This document shows, piece by piece, positions 1 through 7,292 of a stretch of 64,000 nucleotides of DNA; position 1 is the stretch's first letter; the number at the start of each line of letters is the position of its first letter. Made by a program: the position numbers and the translations under genes. The notes beneath the pieces are model-generated. The model worked only from the letters and a program-made list of their open reading frames with translations. It did no database searches and was not told the origin of the DNA. The DNA is from Mycolicibacterium sp. CR10 (GTDB lineage: Bacteria; Actinomycetota; Actinomycetes; Mycobacteriales; Mycobacteriaceae): positions 1 to 64,000 of the forward strand of contig NZ_STGE01000072.1 in the NCBI RefSeq assembly GCF_005222675.1, read 5' to 3'.

Positions 1-2
1 TC

Positions 3-41
3 ACCTTCGCCGATCGATTCCCGGCAGCCGAAACCTACTGA
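3..41 (+). CDS. C-terminal tail of an upstream gene (partial)
   Basis: An open frame enters from the left edge and ends at a TGA (39-41) that overlaps the ATG of the next gene. The visible tail reads TFADRFPAAETY. The stop/start overlap suggests translational coupling. Nothing can be said about its function, and the call rests only on the overlap. Confidence 0.3.
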   Translation, partial: TFADRFPAAETY

Positions 42-892
42 TGAAAACCGCCGGAAACACCGTTAGCGAGATAGTCCCAAGAGTGCTACCGGCCGGAATT
101 CAAAGAGCGTCGACAATCGCCCGACAGCCGGGGGAGGTATCGCTATGGGGAGTGCGCAGTGTGGATCGACAGATGCTGGGATTTCCGTCACCGGAGCAGG
201 AGGAACAGCGCAGTCGCGAGGTGCTAAGAGCGGATTGGTGTCTCGTCGGAGCGCTCTTCCCAAACGACGAGATTGATTTCGACGTAGTAGAACTCGAACT
301 AACTGGGCTCCACGCGTTCGCTGACATGCTGAGTGTCTATGCGCGTTTCACAGAGCGGGGCATGGTGCCAATGACGTTTGTGTACGACCCACCGGATGCC
401 GCGACCGGAACGACCTCGACACCGATACCGGGAGAGGTGAAGTTCGATCCTCGGGCGACGTTGCCGACGCTCGGCGGGCCGGACATCAGCGTCACCACGG
501 ACACACGTTTGAAATTCAGGTTTGACGGCGCCGTTCAGCTGCCGGCGGTGGTGGCCGACATCGCGATCCCAATCAGGAGCCTGTTGACGATCCTGCACGG
601 GTCCGACTGTTGGGTTCGTCGGCTCAGCGTCTCGACGCCGACCGGAAGCTCGGCAGATGTGTACGGGCACGTCGTCGATCTCGACGCGGCTCGCGACGCC
701 ACCGGGAGTCTTTTGACCACCCTGGGGAGGGTCGGTGGTGCTGACTTCGTTGGTCGCTGGCTTGAGCTGGCTGAGCGGACCTCCCCGGTCCCGCAAATCT
801 TGGCCGCTGCCTACTCCGGGGAGTTCGCGCCACGGTCGAGGCGGAGGCGCTTTATATGTGCACGGCCGCGGAGACGTTGCACCGTCGCCTGA
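41..892 (+). CDS. N-terminal part of a frame-broken ApeA-like HEPN protein
   Basis: Together with the next ORF this resembles ApeA-type proteins: a long N-terminal region followed by a C-terminal HEPN domain. These are associated with abortive infection against phages. The frame is convincing up to about residue 260 (ILAAAYSGEF) and then becomes an arginine-rich tail typical of a wrong frame. The family-like sequence continues in another frame (ATVEAEALYMCTAAETL) from about position 829. One missing base near the GGGG run at 818-821 or the following GCGCC would explain it. The true product would be about 436 residues. It is either a pseudogene or a sequencing error. The first 60 residues look poorly conserved, so a second disturbance upstream is possible. 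Confidence 0.55.
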   Translation: MKTAGNTVSEIVPRVLPAGIQRASTIARQPGEVSLWGVRSVDRQMLGFPSPEQEEQRSREVLRADWCLVGALFPNDEIDFDVVELELTGLHAFADMLSVYARFTERGMVPMTFVYDPPDAATGTTSTPIPGEVKFDPRATLPTLGGPDISVTTDTRLKFRFDGAVQLPAVVADIAIPIRSLLTILHGSDCWVRRLSVSTPTGSSADVYGHVVDLDAARDATGSLLTTLGRVGGADFVGRWLELAERTSPVPQILAAAYSGEFAPRSRRRRFICARPRRRCTVA

Positions 893-1350
893 ACCCGGAT
901 GAGCGACGGTGGAGTGCTGAGACGGTGGACGCCGGTTTATCTGGGTTAGCGCAGGCCACACTGCCCCATGAAGTCCAGGAGGCGCTGCACCAGGCGCTGC
1001 GCCAGTATCTCTTCGAGCCGTCGTTCCCGATGCGAATCCAGGCGCTGGCTGCTCGTGTGGGCGAGGTGCTTCCCGGCTGCGTCGGGAAGGTGAGTAAGTG
1101 GAAACGCGCGGTGACCGATCAGCGAAACGCGCTTGCCCATGGCTTACCACCAGGCGGGAACGATATCGACCTCGCGAAGATGCACGCCATATCGAGATCG
1201 CTGCGCTGGGTCCTAACCCTGTACTTGCTACTGGAAGCGGGGGCCCCCGCTGAGCAACTTGCGGAGTCGACCCGGGCGAACCAGCGGTATGAGCGCGATT
1301 GGCGGAACTGGCGCCGAGAGTGGCCAAAGGTCTTCGCGGATCCGGCGTGA
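856..1350 (+). CDS. C-terminal HEPN domain of the frame-broken ApeA-like protein
   Basis: This frame carries the HEPN half. The RX4H RNase signature RNALAH lies at 1123-1140 in a helical context (VTDQ before it, GLPPG after it), as in ApeA and other HEPN ribonucleases. The listed ATG (856) is probably internal, because the frame is open and family-like upstream to about 826. It overlaps the N-terminal ORF by 37 bases in a different frame, as expected from a one-base indel in a single gene of about 1.3 kb. HEPN proteins of this type cleave RNA when triggered. Whether this copy is active depends on whether the frame break is real. Confidence 0.6.
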   Translation: MCTAAETLHRRLNPDERRWSAETVDAGLSGLAQATLPHEVQEALHQALRQYLFEPSFPMRIQALAARVGEVLPGCVGKVSKWKRAVTDQRNALAHGLPPGGNDIDLAKMHAISRSLRWVLTLYLLLEAGAPAEQLAESTRANQRYERDWRNWRREWPKVFADPA

Positions 1351-1502
1351 CGGCCGCCATTGTGACAGGTGTAATCACCCGGGCCAGCGCCCCGGCTGTA
1401 TGCCGCGCACGGTGGAAGTGGTCGCCGTGCGGGGATGCATATCAACGCCTTCCCCGATCGGCCAACGATCAGATCTCGGCCGCGGACCACTGGGAAGGGG
1501 GA

Positions 1503-2048
1503 CTAACGGCCCTCGCCTTCCATCACCGGCTCGGGCTGCTGACCGTGCCGTCGACGCCAGAGGTTGCCGACGTCGTCGGCGAACTGGAGATCGACGCGCA
1601 CCTCAACCGCCCCTTGTGCGCTGTATAGCACTTCAGCAGACTGGTCCCGCGGGATCACCTGGGGGTATTTGTCAACCATCTGCTGCTGCGCGTTCCGGAG
1701 AGCCGAGGAAAGACCTGGGGCGGTCATGACGTGGTCGGTGAACATTCCGCCGTACGCACCGAGGTTCGCTGGCATCTCGGCTACCATCCCGGGCGGGTAC
1801 ATCGACTGGGCGCGGGAGCCGATAGCGTCGAAAGTTCCGCTCATCCCGCCCGACAGAATCTCGCGGAAGAGCTCCTGCACCGAGATCTTCCCCTTCGCCG
1901 GGTGACACGCATCCTCTAGCCGGTTGCCGTCCCCGTCGACGCCGTACACGTCGACTCCGAGGTCGGTGATCGGACCGGAACTCGCGTTGGTCACCGTTAC
2001 GGTCCACAGTCCCAGACCGATGGGCACGGGTTTCACAGAGGCGGTCAC
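1503..2048 (-). CDS. C-terminal part of a RHIM-like-motif protein (frame-broken)
   Basis: A GTG-started ORF of 181 residues. The same frame stays open upstream to 2249 without a start codon. That upstream part encodes NVLVGRDNNTYFSIG, whose V-x-V-G-x-x-N pattern resembles a RIP homotypic interaction motif (RHIM). It is followed by a beta-rich segment (LWTVTVTNASSGPITDLGVDVYG) and ends with VDLQFADDVGNLWRRR, a pattern I associate with C-terminal beta-sandwich domains in actinobacteria. It is best read as the continuation of the ORF at 2177-2662 after a one-base indel, most likely in the six-G run at 2215-2220. The function is unknown; context and architecture suggest a conflict or signalling protein. 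Confidence 0.45.
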   Translation of the reverse strand: MTASVKPVPIGLGLWTVTVTNASSGPITDLGVDVYGVDGDGNRLEDACHPAKGKISVQELFREILSGGMSGTFDAIGSRAQSMYPPGMVAEMPANLGAYGGMFTDHVMTAPGLSSALRNAQQQMVDKYPQVIPRDQSAEVLYSAQGAVEVRVDLQFADDVGNLWRRRHGQQPEPVMEGEGR

Positions 2049-2176
2049 CGCACGGATTCGGCCACCACTGTTCCCAGTCTCCGTGGCGCCGATAGAGAAG
2101 TAGGTGTTGTTGTCACGCCCTACGAGGACGTTCTTCTGCGTGGTGCTGAGGGATGGCGCGGAAGCAGACGAATCGT

Positions 2177-2662
2177 CTACTGCTCCCGCGCCCGGGGAGG
2201 GTGGGGCGGCGCCTGGGGGGCACGCGCAACGACTCGGCTGATCCGAAGATCACCGCCAGCTGCGACGTCCTCCGCTGCAACACCGGTTCCACCGTCGACG
2301 GCCACGTCTTCGACCTCGATGTTGCCTCCGACCGCGGCGCGGCGGACCACCACACCGATGGTGGCTGGGAGATCCGGGGCCTGCTCCTCGACGGTCGACA
2401 GGAGAGCCTGCGCGAGTCCGTACAGCTCCACGTCGTCGCCGGCCCCGGCTTGGTTGAGCTTCTTCTCGAGCAGCGCGCGGCGAAGCCCTTCCTCAGGCTC
2501 CTGCTCCAGCCCCTCGAGGTCTGCGCTGACCGAGGAATAGCGCTGTGAGACCAAGTTTTTAACCGCGGAGTAGGCGTCGCCGATCGCCTGCTTCGCGGTG
2601 TCGCGGACGCCGTCGGACGCGCCAAGGGCGAGCGCCGCGACGATCAGGGTTATGGGATCCAT
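2177..2662 (-). CDS. N-terminal part of a RHIM-like-motif protein (frame-broken)
   Basis: The start is ATG 2662, preceded by GGAGG with a 6-base spacer. An upstream in-frame start at 2689 has no such site. The N-terminus (MDPITLIVAALALGASDG, then a helical stretch ending VKNLVSQRY) is the hydrophobic-helix leader seen in actinobacterial proteins that carry short amyloid-type signalling motifs. Next come an acidic helical region and a Gly/Val/Asp repeat segment (about residues 115-145). The frame then runs into a Pro/Arg-rich tail (PPHPPRAREQ). The other frame continues into the RHIM-like motif and beta domain, so these are probably two halves of one protein of about 380 residues. The family assignment is my inference from pattern. 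Confidence 0.5.
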   Translation of the reverse strand: MDPITLIVAALALGASDGVRDTAKQAIGDAYSAVKNLVSQRYSSVSADLEGLEQEPEEGLRRALLEKKLNQAGAGDDVELYGLAQALLSTVEEQAPDLPATIGVVVRRAAVGGNIEVEDVAVDGGTGVAAEDVAAGGDLRISRVVARAPQAPPHPPRAREQ

Positions 2663-2970
2663 CTGCAACCTCCAGCTCCGGCCCCACACAGCTGCGCGGG
2701 GTGTCGTCTAAATCTAGGCGTCGGTTCCGACAGACTCGGCTGGCCTCGGCGAGGGCCGTGGGCCCACCTCAAAACGACGACCTAGGGCTACGACAGAAGA
2801 CGTCAACGCGGCTGGGGGTGAAGTGACCGCATGCAAATCCTCTCCGGCTGGCGCAATGAAGCGGCGGGAAGTCGCGTTGGTCTGTCATGGGGTGTGAGTC
2901 AGAGTCAGGGCGCACCACACAGGTCTGTTGAGACCGTCCGGCAGGTTAGTAGTCGGCACGGACCACTCGC

Positions 2971-3001
2971 GTGTGAACGGATTTGTGAACGAAACAGTGC
3001 G
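2971..3001 (+). repeat. 31-bp arm repeat, copy 1 (right end of the left-hand element)
   Basis: This contains two GTGAACG(G) units 12 bases apart (TGTGAACGGATTTGTGAACG) followed by AAACAGTGCG. An identical 31-mer occurs at 61055-61085. Both copies lie exactly 127 bp before a 52-bp tRNA-derived core, although the sequence in between is unrelated. Fixed spacing to the crossover core suggests an integrase arm-type binding site. A third copy of the 20-mer part lies just right of the first core (3200-3219). The 435-base stretch 2663-3097 holds no other recognisable gene. Confidence 0.6.
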
Positions 3002-3097
3002 AAACGGACGCGATCAGATGGACGGAGCGCAACGTACCAACCCGTCAATGGCCGCTGAACAGCACATTCGAGACGCAGGTAGCCGTGCTGGATCGCT

Positions 3098-3149
3098 ACT
3101 GACCGGCTCATAACCCAGAGGTCGCAGGTTCGAATCCTGTCCCCGCTAC
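3098..3149 (+). repeat. att core, left copy: 3' half of initiator tRNA(Met)
   Basis: These 52 bases are identical to 61182-61233. They comprise the anticodon loop CTCATAA with the 3' anticodon-stem strand CCCAG, the variable region, the T arm (GGTTCGAATCC) and the acceptor strand CCCCGCTAC. The 5' half of a tRNA is absent: the bases before the loop cannot form the GGG:CCC anticodon stem. It is therefore a tRNA remnant produced by site-specific integration, not a functional tRNA. Here it is followed by CA (giving CTACCA); the right copy differs at that position. Confidence 0.85.
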
Positions 3150-3154
3150 CAGGT

Positions 3155-3190
3155 AAAACGGCCCTCGGAGATCTCTCCGGGGGCCGTTTT
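3155..3190 (+). terminator. tRNA-type intrinsic terminator, left copy
   Basis: AAAACGGCCC and GGGCCGTTTT flank a GC-rich hairpin ending in a T run directly after the tRNA 3' half. The same hairpin follows the right copy (61239-61274) with only three internal base changes. The duplicated block thus extends beyond the tRNA into its terminator. Confidence 0.7.
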
Positions 3191-3199
3191 CATGCCACT

Positions 3200-3219
3200 T
3201 GTGAACGGATTTGTGAACG
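3200..3219 (+). repeat. Arm-type repeat at the left end of the 58-kb element
   Basis: TGTGAACGGATTTGTGAACG is identical to the first 20-mer of the arm repeats at 2972 and 61056. In a circular form of the element it would flank the core on the opposite side from the 61055 copy, as expected for P and P' arms of an attP site. Confidence 0.5.
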
Positions 3220-3538
3220 TCGGGATTCCTGGCTCGGCTCGGCTCGGCTGGCTCGTGAGAGCTTGACGCGTAACGAGCCCTCCCTGACGCTCAGGGCATC
3301 GCGCCGTTTCTGTACGGCATCGCCTCGGAGAAGACCGACGCCCGCGCGACCTCGCTGATGTATCGGGCCTACGGGACGACTGGCCATTGCCGCTGTCGCC
3401 GAGGGCCCGATCTAGCCCATTGTCACGCCAACCGCCCCTACCGGAGGACCGGAACGCGTTGGCCGAGTTCGCCGCCGCCCCCGCAGCGGGCTAACCAGGG
3501 CGAGACAGTCAGGCTGTCTCGCCTACGGTCTCGCGTTC
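3220..3538. other. Gene-free stretch next to the left end
   Basis: No convincing ORF, RNA or repeat was found between the arm repeat and the HEPN gene. Simple GGCTC repeats occur at 3235-3255. Confidence 0.4.
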
Positions 3539-4981
3539 TTACGCGCCTGGGCGATAGTTCGCCAAAGCCGCCAGTATGCGGGGCTCCAAATCCTTCTTGG
3601 TCCACGGGTGCTTCGACAAAAGGCGGCTTCTTAGTAGGGCGCGAAGCAGCAAAGGCGCCATGTCGGGGCTGCTCACCGTGTGACCACGGTAGTTAAACGA
3701 GGGATTCGCTTTCACCTTTCCGTGCGCAATGTCCGAGCGGTGGTCGTAGATTTTCTTTGCAAGGTTGAAAACTCCCTCAGGGTCATGGTCATCGAAAAGG
3801 GCTGCTGCTGCACGGAGTGCCATGCGATATTTCAACTCGGCATTCTCATCGAGCAGTAGAGCCTCAATGCCGATGGTTGCGTCCAAGGTGCGGTCCTCGT
3901 CGTTGGTTCGCATCAGCGCACGTACGGCTCTTCGAGCGGCCAGCTTCACATCGTCCGGAGCCGACGTTAGCGCCAAAAAGGCCGCTCCTATCTCGCGACC
4001 ATGGTCGGGATCTATGGGTCGGGGGGAGGTATGCCAGGGCGCGAAGGACGAATTCTCCGGGTAGCGGGAGACAGTCTCGACCTTCCAGACCGGCGGCAGG
4101 TCGTGCACCCAGCGGTCAGCCCAGTTGTCAGGTCTGACAAGCACTTGGTTGTACCCGACCCGTCGACCCATGACGATGTGGATGCTTTGGATGGCCCGGT
4201 CAACTTCCTCGAAGTACTTCGAATCAATTGGGTTCAAGCCACCCCAAGTCCCCAGGAGCCGAGTCGAATAGGGTCGATTCGGGACGGTGATTCCCCGCAC
4301 CACGACAGCATGGGTTGCGGCCGCAACGAGGTACGGATTTGCCCCCGACGAGCCGATGCTCGCGGCACGCGAGCACTGAAATTCTGGCGCGATGCGCTCG
4401 ACGAATACATCGTCACCAAGAAGGAAAGGCTCACCAGTGCCGAAGTCGGTGAGAGTCAGAGGTATAACAAGATCACCTGTCAGGTGAGGCGCGAATCTGG
4501 CGCGTTCCAATTGCGCGTAAATCTCAAAAAGGTCCTGGTCGGAATCGAGCCCCAATGCGGCTGCCCGTCCGATAATTGAGCCAACCAGCGTGAGGTAGTC
4601 GACTCCCAGGCTGCGCTCGCGAAACTTGGGGTCCTCAACGTGGTTGAACGGGTTAATCCCGTCCGCAAACGCCTCGTCGTGCTCGGCGGCCTGCCGAACG
4701 GCAGCCAACGCGTTACCGAGTTCTGGGACCGTCACGTAGGTGTATGTAGATGGCTCAAGCGCAAATAGCTTCGACCAGTCAACCGGCGCAGTTACTGGTA
4801 CCTGGATACGGTCGAATTCAACGGTTGCCGGCCAGCCAGCGTCGTTCACCTCGAAGGTAGGCGGCTCGAAGCGGGGCACATACTTGCCGCTATCGACATA
4901 GGCCTTCGCCGCGGCCCACGCAGCACGGACAGCGGGAAGTGTGACTTCCCACAACAGCTCATGAATCGGTGAGCCAGTCAC
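3539..4981 (-). CDS. Large protein with C-terminal ApeA-like HEPN domain
   Basis: 480 residues. The GTG start at 4981 has a purine-rich AGGGGGA upstream. Residues 1-330 show no domain I can name. Residues about 335-470 form a helical HEPN-like domain with the RX4H motif RSDIAH (Arg415, His420) in the context IYDHRSDIAHGK, which is characteristic of ApeA-type HEPN RNases. It lies between the left attachment site and the integrase, a usual position for defence cargo in tRNA-integrated elements. An anti-phage or stress RNase role is inferred from motif and position. It is unrelated in its N-terminal part to the frame-broken HEPN gene at 41-1350. Confidence 0.6.
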   Translation of the reverse strand: MTGSPIHELLWEVTLPAVRAAWAAAKAYVDSGKYVPRFEPPTFEVNDAGWPATVEFDRIQVPVTAPVDWSKLFALEPSTYTYVTVPELGNALAAVRQAAEHDEAFADGINPFNHVEDPKFRERSLGVDYLTLVGSIIGRAAALGLDSDQDLFEIYAQLERARFAPHLTGDLVIPLTLTDFGTGEPFLLGDDVFVERIAPEFQCSRAASIGSSGANPYLVAAATHAVVVRGITVPNRPYSTRLLGTWGGLNPIDSKYFEEVDRAIQSIHIVMGRRVGYNQVLVRPDNWADRWVHDLPPVWKVETVSRYPENSSFAPWHTSPRPIDPDHGREIGAAFLALTSAPDDVKLAARRAVRALMRTNDEDRTLDATIGIEALLLDENAELKYRMALRAAAALFDDHDPEGVFNLAKKIYDHRSDIAHGKVKANPSFNYRGHTVSSPDMAPLLLRALLRSRLLSKHPWTKKDLEPRILAALANYRPGA

Positions 4982-5038
4982 TTTTAATCCCCCTGTGTTT
5001 CGACTCAGCCATCGCTGCCCCTGCAGCTACCGTCGGGT

Positions 5039-5323
5039 CTACGTGGCCGCCAGCAACGCTCGCCAGAGTTGGAGCAAGAGATTGCGGTCCTCCACTGGCA
5101 GTTCCTCATGACCAACCTGTTCCATCACTGCCATCTCCGCCGCAGCGCGAAACACACCCATCCAATTAACGTTGGGTTGTTCGAACCGCCGGTCGAGGGC
5201 CGCGTGCACTAAGCGCAATTGCTGCGTGTGCTCGCGGCGCACGATGTCACGCAAGGCGACCAGGTGCTCCGGCGTCCATACATTGCTCACACCTTGGGCG
5301 AAACGAACACTGGCGTCTGGCAT
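5039..5323 (-). CDS. Hypothetical protein, 94 aa
   Basis: A mostly helical, acidic small protein with no recognised domain. It starts at ATG 5323 without an obvious ribosome-binding site. It ends 58 bp before the HEPN gene on the same strand, so the two could be co-transcribed, which would be consistent with a partner or antitoxin role. That role is speculation from position only. Confidence 0.45.
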   Translation of the reverse strand: MPDASVRFAQGVSNVWTPEHLVALRDIVRREHTQQLRLVHAALDRRFEQPNVNWMGVFRAAAEMAVMEQVGHEELPVEDRNLLLQLWRALLAAT

Positions 5324-5459
5324 CTGCGCTGTTCGGCGATTAGGTCCCCCACGTCGGGCACGCTACCGCCTGCCACCGACGAGGCAGGGACTACTCGGAG
5401 ACTTCGGCGGTTAGCTGACTCCCCCATCGCTGTCGGGGTCGTCGGGCATACTGCCGGAC

Positions 5460-5891
5460 GTGGCAGACACCTGGGAATCGCGTGACCTTCCCGTCCTAGA
5501 GGCAGCAGTCGAAATGTGGGAGGAGCATGGGCGGCCTCCGCGCGCGACTACGATCGAGGCCAGGACCGGGTTCGACAAGGACACCGTTCAACGGGCGCTG
5601 CGCGCCCTAGCTACGGAGCCCTATTTTGAGAAGTCTCTGTCGGGTAGCGGCGAAGTCATTGCCGTCGGCAAGCCCACCAGCGCTGCCCTGCGAGTCGCTG
5701 GACAGTGGCCGTCGCCCGAGGTGCAGCTGAACAGACTGGTCGCCGCGTTCGCGGCTGTCGCCGCCGATGAGGCCCGGCCCGACGAGGAGCGGAGCCGCGC
5801 CAAGCAGGCCGGTTTATGGCTCACCGGTGCACTCCAACAGATCGCCATCGGCGCGCTCGGCGGTGCGGGCGGCAACCTGATGACCGGATAG
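5460..5891 (+). CDS. Hypothetical protein with possible N-terminal winged helix
   Basis: 143 residues from GTG 5460. Residues 5-60 (LEAAVEMWEEHGRPP, TGFDKDTVQRALRAL) read like a winged-helix DNA-binding fold with a recognition helix at VQRALRAL. Residues 85-135 are helical and Ala-rich. It is followed after 28 bp by the DUF4238 gene on the same strand. The exact family is not recognised. Confidence 0.5.
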   Translation: MADTWESRDLPVLEAAVEMWEEHGRPPRATTIEARTGFDKDTVQRALRALATEPYFEKSLSGSGEVIAVGKPTSAALRVAGQWPSPEVQLNRLVAAFAAVAADEARPDEERSRAKQAGLWLTGALQQIAIGALGGAGGNLMTG

Positions 5892-5919
5892 ACCCTCAAT
5901 CAACGACCATCAGCAGGAG

Positions 5920-7023
5920 TTGGACGACATCAGCGAGTGGCGGGTAACCAGGGTCCGAAACCCCTGGGGTCAGATTCCCCACACCGGGGGTGGGCGGTAT
6001 CTCTCCGGTGCCGCTCGCGCCTACATGGATAGGCTGCTCGCTCAGCAGCGCGTGCCTGACACAGAGAGCCGTCGGCACCATTACGTGCCGCAGGCGTACC
6101 TCCGTCAGTGGTCTTTCGATGGTCGGCGGGTTTGGACGCTGGATACGGTGACGGGGTTGGTGAAGCCGCTCGGCACCAGGGACGTCTGCGTTAATGAGAA
6201 CTTCTATCGGGTTATGGGACCAGATGGCGCTCCGCACAACCGAGTCGAGAAGCTGTTCGGTGTCGTAGATACGGAACTTGGTCGAGTTCAACGACTGTTT
6301 GCCGGTCTCGAAGATCCGGAAGCACTGGACTTCGATGACCTCTTAGGCCTCGGGATCACGATGGCTGTGCAGCGGACGAGAACTCTGCAGCAAAGGCGCG
6401 TCCAGATCCAATACAGCGCGTGGATGGCGGCTCAGAGCCCCAAGTTTCACGTAATCGCAGACGACGACCAGAATCCGCATCAAGCAGCGGGTATCCACAC
6501 CGAAATGCTGTTCAAGGCCATGTGGGGCGGCGCGGATGTGCTCATCAAACGGCAGATCGAGGTCTGGCACGACCCGAAGGCACGGTTCATGACGTGCGAT
6601 GCCCCTGTGCTGATTCCATTCGTGCGGTCCGAGCGACCGGGAACGCTGGACGCCGAATACATTATCTGGCCGGTGAGCCCGCAACGCGTCGTGGCGCTCA
6701 GCAGGAACGACGTTGGCGAGAAGGCGGTCATCCGCGAAGCGACAGGTCAACTCGTTGGCGTTGTGCGAGATGCTGTGGAGCAAGGCCGCGAACGAATGAT
6801 CTTTGCCAGTGAGGCCCAGCGTGACCGACTGCCAACTGGCAAGCTGTTCCGCCGCCGCACGCAAGTCCGCCTCCGATGCTCCGATCGGGGTCCGATGGGC
6901 AAGTACGTGCCACCACCTGGTTGCGTTGTGAAGATGTCAGAGACATTCTCCGACAAGCCTGACGTCTCGCTCTGCGAGCAGGGGCTGCACTCGCCGGCTC
7001 CCGGAATGCTTAAGTTTGTCTGA
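5920..7023 (+). CDS. DUF4238-type protein
   Basis: The signature RHHYVPQAYLRQW at about residues 51-63 matches the start of DUF4238 proteins, followed by the VWTLD and NENFYR segments expected there. The biochemical function of the family is unknown; members are common in mobile islands. The TTG start at 5920 has AGGAG immediately before it, which is too close for normal spacing. The real start may be downstream, for example ATG 6025, which keeps the whole recognised domain. The C-terminus (after about residue 290) is basic and lower in similarity. Confidence 0.6.
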   Translation: MDDISEWRVTRVRNPWGQIPHTGGGRYLSGAARAYMDRLLAQQRVPDTESRRHHYVPQAYLRQWSFDGRRVWTLDTVTGLVKPLGTRDVCVNENFYRVMGPDGAPHNRVEKLFGVVDTELGRVQRLFAGLEDPEALDFDDLLGLGITMAVQRTRTLQQRRVQIQYSAWMAAQSPKFHVIADDDQNPHQAAGIHTEMLFKAMWGGADVLIKRQIEVWHDPKARFMTCDAPVLIPFVRSERPGTLDAEYIIWPVSPQRVVALSRNDVGEKAVIREATGQLVGVVRDAVEQGRERMIFASEAQRDRLPTGKLFRRRTQVRLRCSDRGPMGKYVPPPGCVVKMSETFSDKPDVSLCEQGLHSPAPGMLKFV

Positions 7024-7292
7024 TCGTGATGGGGAGGGGCTTCAGTGTGCGCGGGATCGACTGAGACCGGGCGAGGCATTTCGTGGAGTCGGGCACGGTG
7101 CTCGGGTGAGAGCTGGGCGCGGCGTCCAAGAACTCCTTTTATAAAGTTGCAGAGGTCGTTGGTCGTTACGCCTGGACACCCTTGTAGCCCGATAACGGTG
7201 GAAACGCACATTCACATGCCGGCCCGCAACAGGTTTCGAACCTCCGGCACTCACCTAGAGCAGCCCCGCGAGGCGCATAAACGCTTCTGGCC

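Noticed and set aside
299..1378. A 359-codon minus-strand ORF opposite the HEPN gene
   Set aside because: Composition is Arg/Pro/Ser-rich with no domain; the plus strand carries the HEPN motif. Shadow of high-GC coding DNA.
3098..3150. A functional tRNA-Met gene at either core repeat
   Set aside because: Only the 3' half is present at both places; the upstream bases cannot form the D arm, the acceptor stem or the 5' anticodon strand.
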